This document shows positions 16,098 to 24,654 of a stretch of 64,000 nucleotides of DNA, in pieces. The translations under genes were made by a program, and so were the position numbers. Position 1 is the stretch's first letter. Each line of letters starts with the position of its first letter. The notes under the pieces were generated by a model, which saw only the letters and a program-made list of their open reading frames with translations, searched no databases and was not told where the DNA came from. Source of the DNA: Streptomyces hyaluromycini (lineage in GTDB: Bacteria; Actinomycetota; Actinomycetes; Streptomycetales; Streptomycetaceae). Location: the NCBI RefSeq assembly GCF_002217755.1, contig NZ_BCFL01000020.1:491774-555773 (forward strand). The letters run 5' to 3'.

Positions 16098-16274
16098 GCT
16101 CGACACGACGATGCCCACGGCCGTCCACATGAGCCACTCGTGGTCGTCGAGCCATGTCTCCACGGCCTCAGGGTAGAGGCCGGTGCAGATGTGACGGAGG
16201 ACGAAGGCGGCGCAGACCAGGACGAAGACGGCGGCGTTGGCGGCCAGCAGGATGCGCAGCGGCCGGGTGTCCAT
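16098..16274 (-). pseudogene. Small membrane protein truncated by the IS
   Basis: From the ATG at 16274 the frame reads MDTRPLRILLAANAAVFVLV (first membrane segment), a short loop (CTGLYPEAVETWLDDHE) and WLMWTAVGIVVSS (second segment), then runs into the inverted repeat of the insertion sequence. About 59 native residues remain. The missing end is not on the other side of the element, so sequence was lost or moved. Function unknown. Confidence 0.6.
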
Positions 16275-16478
16275 GGGCGGCCTCCGGGAGCGGACAGTGG
16301 GTTCCGCGACCGGACAACAGGATCTGCCGGGGAGCGGTCGGCTGGGTGTGTTCCGAAGTGTCCCCGGGTTCCGCGGGTGTCACCAGTGACACCACGTCAT
16401 GACCGTACCCCCATGAATGTCACGGGCCGTTGGTAACACCACGCCACCGCTGCCGTGACGTCCGGCGGGGCTGAGCCC

Positions 16479-17168
16479 TCACTGCGGTTGCGCTCCGGGG
16501 CTCGCTTCCCGCCGCTGGGCGGGGTGCGAAGAGGGAGAGCTGGGCAGGGCTGCCGGTTCAGGCTGGGCCTGAATGTGAAGGCCGTCGAGGTAGAGCTGCA
16601 CGATACGCTGGCTGCACTGGTCGGTGGCCGGCCAGCTGACGCCCGGCAGCGGGCGACCCAGCTGGGTGAGGGCCGTCATGAGTTCCTCCACGGACACGTC
16701 AGTGCGCACCCGCCCCGCCTGCTGTGCACGGGTCAGCAGCAGCTGCGCGGCGTGCAGCAGGCGGTCCTTCTGGCGCACCAGTTCCGGTCGGTTACCGGCG
16801 AGTTCGCCGGACAGGCAGCACAGGGAGGCAAGCCGGTGGCGGGCTGCGGCCCGCACGAAACGGCTGAGTACGGTAAACGGGTCGTCTTGCTGGGTGGCGG
16901 CTTCCTCTGCCGCGTCAGCGCCGACCGTGGCGACTCTCTCGATTACTGCCGTCAGGAGGGCGTCTCGCCCGGAGAAGTGGCGGTAGAGGGTGGCGTTGCC
17001 GACTCCTGCGCGGCGTGCGATCTCGTCCATGACTACTTCCGGCCCCCGCTCGGCGAACATGTCCTGGGCGGCGTCCAGGATCCTGGTCCGGTTGCGCACC
17101 GCATCGCTCCGCAGCCCTCTGCAGCGCCAGCCCTCGGTGTCCGCGTCCGAACCGCAGGCCACCCGCAT
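16479..17168 (-). CDS. TetR-family transcriptional regulator
   Basis: A 229-residue regulator. The N-terminal HTH is RILDAAQDMFAERGPEVVMD, then EIARRAGVGNATLYRHFSGR, the TetR hallmark. The ligand-binding half is Leu/Ala-rich and includes RTDVSVEELMTALTQLGRPL. The start is the ATG at 17168. It is read in the same direction as the flavoprotein gene 210 bp upstream and may control it or the divergent genes near 18.5 kb. Inducer unknown. Confidence 0.88.
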   Translation of the reverse strand: MRVACGSDADTEGWRCRGLRSDAVRNRTRILDAAQDMFAERGPEVVMDEIARRAGVGNATLYRHFSGRDALLTAVIERVATVGADAAEEAATQQDDPFTVLSRFVRAAARHRLASLCCLSGELAGNRPELVRQKDRLLHAAQLLLTRAQQAGRVRTDVSVEELMTALTQLGRPLPGVSWPATDQCSQRIVQLYLDGLHIQAQPEPAALPSSPSSHPAQRREASPGAQPQ

Positions 17169-17377
17169 TCTCGCCCTCTCCCCGTACTCCGCGCTTTTCA
17201 CAGTGCAGTATTCAGGCACGGGCTCGAGTACCTCTTTCCGCGGCGGAGACTGTGGGGTCACCTCCGAATGTGAGACCGGGCCGTTGAATTGACATACCCG
17301 CAGGCCCTGCCGCACGGTGGTGCTCATGGGCAGGGCTCCGGCGGTGGCGAGGTGTTGCGGGAGCGCCTCGCCGCTCG

Positions 17378-18439
17378 CTATGCGAGGCCTTCCAGACCGT
17401 GGGCGCGGGTCCCCAGAACGCGTCGTGACACTTCTGCTTCCATCGGGCCGCCGAACGGCATTGCCGGCGCTGCTTCGCGGGCTTCGGCGGCACGTCGGGC
17501 GTCTTCGAGGATGAGGTCCATGTTGATGGCGCCACCTGCTGTGTTTCCGGCGCCGGCGGACTGGGGCACGGCAGCGAGGACGTCGCTGACGTTCCCGGCG
17601 GCCCACACGCCCTGGACGCCGGTGAATCCGGAGGGGTCGACGGCGACCTGGACGCCGGGGACGGCGGGGTGGGGGTTCAGAGTGAGGCCGAGGTCTTCGA
17701 GGAAGCCGCCGCGGGCGGTGAAGGTGGGGGCGACGACGAGGGTGTCGAGGGGGATGACGGTGCCGGAGGCCAGGCTGGCGCCGGTCAGCTTGTCCTGTGC
17801 GGTGTCGGTCTCCAGAGCGGTGACGCCGCCGTGGATCACTTCGATGCCGAGGGCGGCGAGCTGTTCCCACTGCTCGTCGGTGAGCTCCGCCTGTGCGTGG
17901 TGGGCGAAGAGGGTGACCCGGTCGGTCATCTGACGGAACAGCAGGGCCTGATGGAAGTTGCCCAGGACGCCGACCTTGGTGTTGCGGGCTTCCCAGCCGT
18001 GGCAGTACACGCAGTGGATCACGTCATGCCCCCACCGCTCAGCCAGGCCGGGGATGTCGGGCAGTTCGTCGATCAGGCCGGTGGTCACCAGGACACGCCG
18101 GGCGCGGGCGCGCCGTCCGTCCTGGGTGGTGATGGTGAAGGCGCCGCCGCCGCGCTCGACTCGCTCGACCCGGCCGTCGACGACCTCTCCGCCGTAGGAG
18201 GCGACTTCCTCCCGGCCCACGCGAAGGAGTTCCATGGGGGAGATGCCTTCGCGGCCCAGGATGTTGTGGGCGCCGACGCGCGCGGCGGGGGCATTGCGGG
18301 GTTCGCCCGCGTCGATGACGAGGACGGAGCGCCGTACGCGGGTCAGCAGCAGCGCGGCGGACAGGCCGGCGGCGCCCCCGCCGATGACGACGACGTCCCA
18401 GGTGCGGTCTTCGGTGCTCTTCAGCTCATTGGTGTCCAT
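17378..18439 (-). CDS. FAD-dependent thioredoxin-reductase-like oxidoreductase
   Basis: A 353-residue flavoprotein. FAD motif: WDVVVIGGGAAGLSAALLL. The NAD(P) half carries KVGVLGNFHQALLFRQM, a degenerate GxGxxx motif. CVYCHGWE at about residues 142-149 is a CxxC at the redox position of thioredoxin-reductase-like proteins. GVWAAGNVSDVLAAVPQSAG is the FAD C-terminal motif (GxxAAGD with Asn replacing Asp). The family reduces disulfides or oxidises dithiols. Its divergent neighbours are gene fragments and then a methyltransferase. Confidence 0.85.
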   Translation of the reverse strand: MDTNELKSTEDRTWDVVVIGGGAAGLSAALLLTRVRRSVLVIDAGEPRNAPAARVGAHNILGREGISPMELLRVGREEVASYGGEVVDGRVERVERGGGAFTITTQDGRRARARRVLVTTGLIDELPDIPGLAERWGHDVIHCVYCHGWEARNTKVGVLGNFHQALLFRQMTDRVTLFAHHAQAELTDEQWEQLAALGIEVIHGGVTALETDTAQDKLTGASLASGTVIPLDTLVVAPTFTARGGFLEDLGLTLNPHPAVPGVQVAVDPSGFTGVQGVWAAGNVSDVLAAVPQSAGAGNTAGGAINMDLILEDARRAAEAREAAPAMPFGGPMEAEVSRRVLGTRAHGLEGLA

Positions 18440-18469
18440 ATCGGCACCGTCACCCCGCAACACCTTTGA

Positions 18470-18487
18470 CAGCAAGCTGGCTTGCTG
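18470..18487. promoter_or_regulatory. Palindrome upstream of the flavoprotein gene
   Basis: CAGCAAGC-TG-GCTTGCTG is a perfect 8-bp inverted repeat 31 bp upstream of the flavoprotein start, in the promoter it shares with the divergent fragment gene. A further half-site, CAGCAAG, is at about 18530. It is a good operator candidate for the nearby TetR or XRE regulator. Confidence 0.5.
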
Positions 18488-18561
18488 TTTCTGCAAAGAA
18501 CCGGATCATCGGCTCGCGTTTTGCGTATTCAGCAAGTTCGTTTGAAGAAGGAGCCGGGCCG

Positions 18562-18888
18562 ATGAATTCGCCTGCTGCACTCTCCCGGGAAACGGAGAGC
18601 AAGACCCCTGGCTGGATGGCTCTGGCGGCCATTACGGCTGGCTCGCTGATGGCGATGTTGATAACCGTCGCGCCCAGGATATTCAAAACGACGCAGTCAC
18701 CTTCCGTGGCCTGCTCGTGCTCGGCGGCCACTTCGCCCCCGTCGAACAGCCCCGCTTCCTCGTCGAGGATCTGCGCAGCTTCTTCGGACAGCTCAGCCAC
18801 GCGCCCGCCTGACGACAACCTGCACCCCGTCCCCGCTTCCGCCGTTTGCTGGACCAGCAACGCAGCTTGCCTGCTGAGCGGCGGGTGA
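18562..18888 (+). pseudogene. Fused fragments: transporter-like start and alpha/beta-hydrolase end
   Basis: A good ribosome site (GAAGGAG) precedes the ATG at 18562, which reads MNSPAALSRETESKTPGWMA and LAAITAGSLMAMLI, like the first segment of an MFS transporter. By about 18690 another frame carries an alpha/beta-hydrolase C-terminus (VLGGHFAPVEQPRFLVEDL, then RSFFGQLSHAPA and stop near 18811), with the catalytic His context GGHF. Both are remnants of larger genes joined by deletion. The promoter in front of them is probably the old promoter of the transporter. Confidence 0.45.
18846..18860. promoter_or_regulatory. TTGCTGGACCAGCAA palindrome upstream of the methyltransferase
   Basis: This perfect 15-bp palindrome is 77 bp upstream of the methyltransferase start and reuses the TTGCTG/CAGCAA arms of the palindrome at 18470-18487. 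It suggests common control of the flavoprotein and the methyltransferase/XRE-cupin operon. Confidence 0.45.
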
Positions 18889-18936
18889 GGACTTTGGCCA
18901 CAGGGGGCCGCCTTCCGTGCCTGTAAGGAGATCTTG

Positions 18937-19575
18937 ATGACCACACCCGACAGCATCGAGCCGGCCCGGTTCTGGGAGGACCGCTACCGCAAATGCGGAC
19001 GCATCTGGAGCGGTCAGCCGAACGAGTTGCTGGTCCGCGAAGCGGCCAATCTGGCACCGGGAAGTGCACTGGAGCTGGGCTGCGGCGAGGGCGCGGACGC
19101 CTTGTGGCTGGCGTCCTGGGGCTGGCAGGTGACCGCTGTCGACATCTCCACCACAGCCTTGCGACGGGCCGCCGCCCAGGCGATGGAGCTGGGCCTGTCC
19201 GGGCAGGTCACCTTTCAGCACCACGACCTCGGGCAGACGTTTCCCGGCGGCAGCTTCGACCTCGTCGCCGCACAGTACCTGCAGTCACCGGTCGCCTTGG
19301 ACCAGACGGCCATCCTGCGGCTGGCGGCACGGGCCGTCGCACCAGGCGGCACATTGATCATCGTCATGCACGCCGGATGGCCGACCTGGAGCACAGCCGC
19401 GCAGCAGCCCGCCCATGTCGTCTTCCCCACCCTGGAGGGCCTGCTGACCACCCTTGCCCTGCCTCCCACCTGGAAGGTGAACACCCTCACCAGCATCCAG
19501 CGGCCCGCCCCCTCACCCGACGGACGCCCCGGCACCCGCACCGACCATGTGTGGCGCCTGACCCGCACCGCCTGA
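18937..19575 (+). CDS. Class I SAM-dependent methyltransferase
   Basis: A 212-residue methyltransferase. SALELGCGEGADALWLA is motif I, VTAVDISTTALRRA contains the acidic residue for SAM ribose, and GGSFDLVAAQYLQSP is the motif II region. The N-terminal FWEDRYRKCGRIWSGQPNE resembles tellurite-resistance/thiopurine-type small methyltransferases that act on thiols, metalloids or small xenobiotics. AAGGAG precedes the ATG. It is 59 bp upstream of the XRE-cupin gene and probably co-transcribed with it. Confidence 0.88.
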   Translation: MTTPDSIEPARFWEDRYRKCGRIWSGQPNELLVREAANLAPGSALELGCGEGADALWLASWGWQVTAVDISTTALRRAAAQAMELGLSGQVTFQHHDLGQTFPGGSFDLVAAQYLQSPVALDQTAILRLAARAVAPGGTLIIVMHAGWPTWSTAAQQPAHVVFPTLEGLLTTLALPPTWKVNTLTSIQRPAPSPDGRPGTRTDHVWRLTRTA

Positions 19576-19634
19576 ACCGCCCCGCCCCCCTGCACCCGCA
19601 GCCCCTGCCGCCCGACCCAACGAAGAAGAGAGCC

Positions 19635-20243
19635 ATGCCCACCACGCCGACCAACGACCAGTTCATACACGACACAGAAGCCGTGCTCGGCTCGGTCGGA
19701 CCCCGTCTGCGCGACGCCCGCCAAACGCGCCGCATGACGCTCTCGGAGGTCGCCGAACGTACCGGCATATCCATCAGCACCCTCTCCCGCCTGGAGAGCG
19801 GTCAGCGCCGCCCCAACCTGGACCTCCTGCTGCCACTGGCCCACGTGTACCAGGTCGCCCTGGACGACCTGATCGGCGCCCCGCCCACCGGTGACCCCCG
19901 CGTCCACGTCAAGCCGATCCGTAACAACGGCACCACCTTCGTCCCCCTCACCCGCGGCGGAGCGCCCGTGGAGGCGTTCAAGATGGTCCTCCCGCCCCAG
20001 CGCATCGCCCCCAAGCCCTCGCTGCGCAGGCACGGCGGCTACGAATGGCTGTACGTCCTGACCGGTGCCATCGACCTCACCCTCGGCATCGGCACCGCTA
20101 CCACCCGCGTGCGTGCCGGCGAAGCCGCCGAATTCGACACCCGCACACCACACGCCCTGACCAGCGCCGACCAGGACAAAGCAGCCGAAGTCCTGGCCCT
20201 CTTCTCCCCCAGCGGCACACACCTCCACGTCCGCCAATGCTGA
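19635..20243 (+). CDS. XRE-family regulator with C-terminal cupin domain
   Basis: A 202-residue protein. The N-terminal HTH_3 is LRDARQTRRMTLSEVAERTG, followed by ISISTLSRLESGQRRPNLDL. Residues about 110-195 form a cupin: RHGGYEWLYVLTGAIDLTLG, RAGEAAEFDTRTPHAL and a final strand HLHVRQC. Proteins of this class (SutR/PuuR type) sense a small molecule in the cupin and control adjacent metabolism. The likely targets are the methyltransferase operon and the flavoprotein, through the CAGCAA/TTGCTG palindromes. Confidence 0.9.
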   Translation: MPTTPTNDQFIHDTEAVLGSVGPRLRDARQTRRMTLSEVAERTGISISTLSRLESGQRRPNLDLLLPLAHVYQVALDDLIGAPPTGDPRVHVKPIRNNGTTFVPLTRGGAPVEAFKMVLPPQRIAPKPSLRRHGGYEWLYVLTGAIDLTLGIGTATTRVRAGEAAEFDTRTPHALTSADQDKAAEVLALFSPSGTHLHVRQC

Positions 20244-20452
20244 TCAGGGACACGTCCTGTGTAGGGGGCAGAGGCAGCGCCCCGGCTGCGCCAGTGGTGG
20301 CCGCCCGTCGACCTCCGCCCGTCGACCTCCCGCCTCGGGCTATCGCTGCAGTCCGTTTTGCGGATACGGCAACGTCATTTGTTCGTTGACTGGGTTGGCG
20401 CTGACCATGGACGGGCGATTGACGCACTTTGCACCCGGAAAGGAAAAACCAC

Positions 20453-20887
20453 ATGGCGATCCAGCGTCACACCGAAACCCCTGACTGCATCAGCATGGGC
20501 GGCACGGCCAACCTCTTCACCCTGACCGAAAAGTCTGGCATCGGCGCCATGACAGGCACGATCGACGGTGCAGCCTACGGAGAGACCACCAGCGACCTGA
20601 ACAGCGTCGGCAATGGCAGGTTCGAGTACACGATGTGCCACGTCTTTCTCGACAAGACCGGCTCCAGGCTGCGCACGCAAGACCAGGCCGTCCTGCAGAC
20701 GTCCACGAAGGACGGAGTCAGCATCTTGGAGGTGGAGTACACCGTGGTGGAGGCCACGGGGAGGTTCGCGGGTTACGGCGGTACCTTTCGGAGTCGCGGC
20801 TGGCTCAGCACGCCGGAAGCCGAAGACGGGATAGACCAGCAAGCTGCCGGCGTCGTCCGCTTCGAGGGCAAGATTTGCCGCAATTAG
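20453..20887 (+). CDS. Allene-oxide-cyclase-barrel-like protein
   Basis: A 144-residue small beta-barrel protein: GAMTGTIDGAAYGETTSDLN, FEYTMCHVFLDKTGSRLRTQ, LEVEYTVVEATGRFAGYGGT, then a final GVVRFEGKIC strand. The alternation matches the AOC-barrel/dirigent-like fold proteins common in actinobacteria, whose substrates are unknown. No signal peptide. AGGA precedes the ATG at 20453, and a hairpin follows the stop directly. Confidence 0.75.
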   Translation: MAIQRHTETPDCISMGGTANLFTLTEKSGIGAMTGTIDGAAYGETTSDLNSVGNGRFEYTMCHVFLDKTGSRLRTQDQAVLQTSTKDGVSILEVEYTVVEATGRFAGYGGTFRSRGWLSTPEAEDGIDQQAAGVVRFEGKICRN

Positions 20888-20906
20888 CCTCGCGCTTTCA
20901 CGAGGC
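20887..20906 (+). terminator. Hairpin at the end of the AOC-like gene
   Basis: GCCTCG (20887-20892) and CGAGGC (20901-20906) flank an 8-nt loop and begin at the stop codon. There is no T-run, as is usual for streptomycete terminators. Confidence 0.5.
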
Positions 20907-20989
20907 GGGGCGTCCGAGGCTTGATCAAATATACGGAGAGTGCTCCTGAACTGCAACGATGGGAGTTGTCTAGGGTTCTGTCGGCTGCA

Positions 20990-21535
20990 GGGGAAGAAGC
21001 ACTCTCCCCCCGTCGGGTCCTGTTGCCCTGGGTCTGAGGCGTCTTGCTGCTCGCTGCGCAGCTCACGCAGACGGGCGAGCAGGTCTTGCAGGGTGGGAAG
21101 TGGCAGCATTTGAACGTAAGCAGAAAGATCGCGGTCGCCGATGTAGGTCGGTACCTCGAATGCGGCCAATTCCCGCACGATGCGGATCATCGCAACGTTG
21201 TCCTGCCCCAGCAGTTCCACTTCATGGCTGAGCTCAAGGCTGACTTGTCGTGCCTGAGTCGAGGCAAGGTACGCCTCAACCTGGTCGTGCAACGTGGCAG
21301 GGTGCTCGGGTGCCCCCTCGCCGTGGTTCGTCTGGGATTCGTGGGTCGCCGGTTGGAGGGGCCGCGACGAACCGTCTGGTGTTAGGAAGCTGCACGGTCG
21401 CGTGTCTCTGCGCGACTGGCGGCGAGTGAGAACCCGGGTCAGACCGCCTCGTGGTTCGTCGGGCAGAGGCTGGAAGACACGGGCTCGGCGAGAGATTACG
21501 GCGATGACCTGCCCGAGCAGGATGTCGGCGCGCAC
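20990..21535 (-). pseudogene. Hypothetical protein, probably degenerate
   Basis: From a GTG at 21535 (GGAGGG upstream) the frame reads MRADILLGQVIAVISRRARV and later a convincing helical stretch, LHDQVEAYLASTQARQVSLE and LPLPTLQDLLARLRELRSEQ. The frame does not stop until it has run antisense through the AOC-like gene, which is unlikely for a real C-terminus, so the natural end seems lost. No family is recognised. It follows the membrane-protein remnant by 3 bp and may once have formed an operon with it. Confidence 0.3.
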
Positions 21536-21538
21536 GAT

Positions 21539-22014
21539 TCAGAGCCCTCCCTGCTCTTCGCGTGATGGTGCGGTTGGGGGCGATTCCGCTGCGGGGCCTG
21601 CCTGCAGGAGTTCCGTCTGTGGGTCTGGTTCGACCATTGGCATTCCGGTCAGGCTGATTGCCGGTCCTGGACCGGTCAACGGCTGGCCGGGAGAACCGGT
21701 CGCTGTTCGCGGGCTTGTTTCCAGGAGTGCGCGCGCGGTGAGCGGTACGAGGATGAGCAGTTTCTCCAAAATGGTGGGGCGGCTGCCCCTAGCCCCAGGG
21801 CCCACCAAGGCGACATCGGAGTGGCCCCGGTGCGGGCAGCGGCGCAGGCAAGGCCAGCACCGATGGCGATGCGGAGGACAACGGCGATGGGTGCGGTTCC
21901 TTTCAAGTGACGGCCGCGATCAAGTTGTGGGGTCATAGTTCCGCTGGTGAGTGAGGTTTTCTCCATGGATAGCCCGGTGATCAGCACTGCCACAGGAATG
22001 AGCCCTCGCCGCAT
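21539..22014 (-). pseudogene. Small membrane protein with a frame break
   Basis: The frame from the ATG at 22014 (MRRGLIPVAVLITGLSMEKT) includes one or two hydrophobic segments and GTAPIAVVLRIAIGAGLACA, then breaks near 21785. It continues in another frame as RPTILEKLLILVPLTARALL and ends EEQGGL at 21539. Unrecognised; probably a membrane protein of about 158 residues. Its 5' end overlaps the DUF1963 gene. Confidence 0.3.
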
Positions 22015-22649
22015 GGCGAGCATGCGAAGGCGTATCCGCAGCCGCCTCCGCCGAAGTTCATCGTCGTCTGGTGGTCTCGTCCCTCTTCGAGCTGGGCCAC
22101 GAAGTTCATCGGCTGCCCGCACGCCGGGCACGTCGGAGTCTCGTCATGCTGCAGCCACGACGGAACGCCGCCCAGCTGGCCGAGGACGTCCCGCACGGGA
22201 CTTCCATGAGCCTGAGCCCAGAGGATGCGCGCCTCGGAGTAGGCGGCCGCGTCGATCACCGTGCAATCAATGCCGCAGGTCTCCGGCAGTAGGGTCTCGC
22301 CTTCCGCCGGCACCGGGGCCACAGTGAGTCCGACGCCGGGGAACAGCAGCGCCCGGTTGCCACCTGCGCCTGGGTCCCACTCGTCGCACAGCCCTGGATC
22401 GTTCTGGCACATGAAGACGGACAGCACCCCGGCCGACGCCTCTGGCACGGATCCTTGGGCGCTAAGGTCGCTCACCAGCAGTCGGGCAAGAAACTGCATC
22501 GGCCCGGAGCACGCGGCGCACTGCGGCCATTCGAACCCGGCCGGTACCAACGGCACGCCGCCGATACGGGGCATCGGCGCGTGATCATCTACCGGACCGG
22601 CGTACGTCATCAAGGTAATCGTCATGGCCGGGAAGCCTAGATCAGCCAT
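21981..22649 (-). CDS. DUF1963-family protein (YwqG-like)
   Basis: A 222-residue protein with the family pattern RIGGVPLVPAGFEWPQCAAC near the N-terminus and SWLQHDETPTCPACGQPMNF, a Cys pair, near residue 180, ending in FACSPCGEGSFLWQC. The family has no assigned reaction and often binds metal through these Cys. CGGAGG 7 bp before the ATG at 22649 selects that start over the ATG at 22625. Confidence 0.8.
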   Translation of the reverse strand: MADLGFPAMTITLMTYAGPVDDHAPMPRIGGVPLVPAGFEWPQCAACSGPMQFLARLLVSDLSAQGSVPEASAGVLSVFMCQNDPGLCDEWDPGAGGNRALLFPGVGLTVAPVPAEGETLLPETCGIDCTVIDAAAYSEARILWAQAHGSPVRDVLGQLGGVPSWLQHDETPTCPACGQPMNFVAQLEEGRDHQTTMNFGGGGCGYAFACSPCGEGSFLWQC

Positions 22650-22747
22650 GCGACAGCCTCCGCGGACCCGGCTGTGGGGAAGACGACCCCCTGCTGGTAG
22701 GACAGGGCCTTTCCCGTCCGGTCGTCTGCCGAACCTGAGGCTTCACA

Positions 22748-23557
22748 GTGGTCACCTACGCTGCCACGCTCGACGTTCCGCGCCCTGTTGTGGAGTACCT
22801 GTCACGCCTGCTGGCCGCGCACCGGCGGCGGATTGGCACGCCACGCGGTAGTCGCGCGCTGGGCCCGTTCCGCCAGGCCGTGTTGGTGTTGCGCTGGTTT
22901 CGCGAGCGTGGTTGTGTCCACTGTCTGGCCCGCGACGCGGGCGTCTCCCAAGCCACCGGCTACCGCTACCTACACGAAGGAATCGACATCCTCGCCGCTC
23001 AGGCCCCGGACCTGCGCGAGGTCCTGAATCGTTGTCGACGCCAGGGCATGACCCACGTGATCCTCGACGGCACGCTGATCGAATCAGACCGTATCGCCGG
23101 TGTCCGCGACAACGGTAATGACCTGTGGTTCAGCCAGAAGCACAAGGCGTTCGGCGGCAACGTGCAGTTCCTGTCCGCCCCGGACGGCACTCCGTTGTGG
23201 GTCTCCGATGTCGAGCCCGGCTCCACGCCCGACATCATCGCCGCCCGCATCCACGCTCTCCCCGCGCTGTACAAGGCGGCGGCTGGCGGACTGCCGACAC
23301 TCGCGGACAAGGGCTACATCGGCGCAGGCATCGGCATCATCGTGCCGGTCCGCCGCCCAAAAGGCCGCTCCGAGCAGGCCCTGCATACGAACACCCGAAC
23401 CACGAACAGCCTGATCAGAGGTGTCCGGGCCCTGGCTGAACGCGCCGCAGCCGAGCTCAAGCAGCGCTGGCGCACCCTGCAGCACATCACAATCAGTCCC
23501 AGCCGGATCGGCGACATCGCCCGCGCCGCCCTCGTCCTCAACGGAATCTGGAAGTGA
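22748..23557 (+). CDS. IS5-superfamily transposase (DDE_Tnp_4 type)
   Basis: A 269-residue transposase, near full length. N-terminal HTH: CLARDAGVSQATGYRYLHEG. Catalytic residues: Asp in VILDGTLIESDR, Asp in LADKGYIGAGIG, and Glu in ALAERAAAELKQRW. The start is the GTG at 22748. I could not find clear terminal inverted repeats in the flanks, so the element boundaries are unknown and one end may be lost. Confidence 0.85.
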   Translation: MVTYAATLDVPRPVVEYLSRLLAAHRRRIGTPRGSRALGPFRQAVLVLRWFRERGCVHCLARDAGVSQATGYRYLHEGIDILAAQAPDLREVLNRCRRQGMTHVILDGTLIESDRIAGVRDNGNDLWFSQKHKAFGGNVQFLSAPDGTPLWVSDVEPGSTPDIIAARIHALPALYKAAAGGLPTLADKGYIGAGIGIIVPVRRPKGRSEQALHTNTRTTNSLIRGVRALAERAAAELKQRWRTLQHITISPSRIGDIARAALVLNGIWK

Positions 23558-23886
23558 TCACCGTTGAGAAAACGTCACTGGCTGAGCGAGTTTGCGATGT
23601 CAGCTTGTTTTGATGCCACCAGGGGGCTTGCGGCGTTCGCCTCCCGCCTGCGTGACCGCTCTCGGGCCGTCTGTCCCGGCTGCCGTCCCTGGGCCATACG
23701 GGCCATCGAGTGCCGCCATTCGATGGATACGGTGGTCGGGCCCGATGCGGCTGTCGTCCGGCTGGGACACCTTCCGTGCGGGCGTACCGGTGGATACGCC
23801 CCGGCCCGAAGAGGAACCCAGTGTCGTGCGGGTTCCGAACCGCTTGCCCGTCGTTCACCTGAGTGGTTGCAGGAAGGACCCTCGAC
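23558..23886. other. Gene-free stretch after the IS5-type transposase
   Basis: No credible coding region. The sequence GTTGAGAAAACGTCACTGGC immediately after the transposase may belong to the right end of its element. The last 20 bp hold the ribosome site (GGAAGGA) of the following SDR gene. Confidence 0.4.
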
Positions 23887-24654
23887 GTGTCTGATCCCGT
23901 CGTCCTCATCACGGGCGCGCTCACCGGCATCGGCCGCGCCACCGCCTTGGCTTACGCACGTCAAGGCGCGAACCTTGTGGTCTCCGGCCGCCACGAGGAC
24001 GTGGGTGAGCAGTTTGCCGGGGAGCTGGCCGGCCTCGGCGCCCCGGCGGAGTTCGTGCGTGCCGACGTCCGTTTCGACGCCGATGTGAAGGACCTCGTCG
24101 ACCGCGCGGTCGCGCGGTTCGGGCGGATCGATATCGCCTTCAACAACGCCGGCACCGAGGGAACACCCGGCCCTGTCACCGAGGTGACCGACGAGGCTTA
24201 CCAGGCCACCTTCGACACCAATGTCAAGGGAACGCTGCTGTGCTTGAAGCACGAGTTCCGGGTCATGAGGGAACAGGGCGGCGGCAGCATCGTCAACGTC
24301 AGCTCCACCTTGGGCCTGATGGGTTACCCCGGGGTGACCTTGTACGTCGGCAGCAAGCACGCCGTCGTCGGCATCACCAAGGCGGCCGCACTCGAAGGCG
24401 CCGCCCACAGTATCCGGGTCAATGCGGTCGCGCCCGGCTACACCCGGACCGCTATGTACGAGCGGTTCACCGGCGACGACACGGCGCGTAACGCGGTCGA
24501 TTCGGTGCTGCCTATGCACCGGGCAGGCACCCCGGAGGAGATCGCCGAGGCTGTCCAGTACCTGGGTTCGGACAAGGCGAGCTACGTCACCGGGCACATT
24601 CTCGTGGTCGACGGCGGCCTCATGGCGGGCGGGCCCCTGTTCCCGAGCACGTGA
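23887..24654 (+). CDS. Short-chain dehydrogenase/reductase
   Basis: A 255-residue classical SDR: LITGALTGIGRAT, NNAGTEGTPGP, VNVSST, YVGSK and GHILVVDGG. It is closely similar in motif order to the SDR at 32315-33061, with which it shares TGALTGIGRA, NNAGTEG and the YVGSKHAV region, so the two are paralogues. The start is the GTG at 23887 preceded by GGAAGGA. Substrate unknown. Confidence 0.9.
   Translation: MSDPVVLITGALTGIGRATALAYARQGANLVVSGRHEDVGEQFAGELAGLGAPAEFVRADVRFDADVKDLVDRAVARFGRIDIAFNNAGTEGTPGPVTEVTDEAYQATFDTNVKGTLLCLKHEFRVMREQGGGSIVNVSSTLGLMGYPGVTLYVGSKHAVVGITKAAALEGAAHSIRVNAVAPGYTRTAMYERFTGDDTARNAVDSVLPMHRAGTPEEIAEAVQYLGSDKASYVTGHILVVDGGLMAGGPLFPST

Larger units (their letters stand above)
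14440..16098 (+). mobile_element. Insertion sequence with about 47-bp terminal inverted repeats
   Basis: The left end CCAATGAGTGGTGTGCATCG (14441 on) is the inverted copy of the right end ending CACCACTCATTGG at 16097. The match runs about 47 bp with one mismatch and weakly further inside (a shared GATCTACACC element). It encloses an accessory gene and a DDE transposase in two frames. No target duplication is visible at the outer edges. The left flank is the plasmid partition locus and the right flank a truncated membrane-protein gene, so the element probably marks a rearrangement. A solo end of a related copy is at 41420-41535. Confidence 0.85.

Noticed and set aside
22660..23620. Terminal inverted repeats for the IS5-type transposase at 22748
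   Set aside because: I compared about 90 bp left and 60 bp right and saw no convincing pair, so only the gene is reported.
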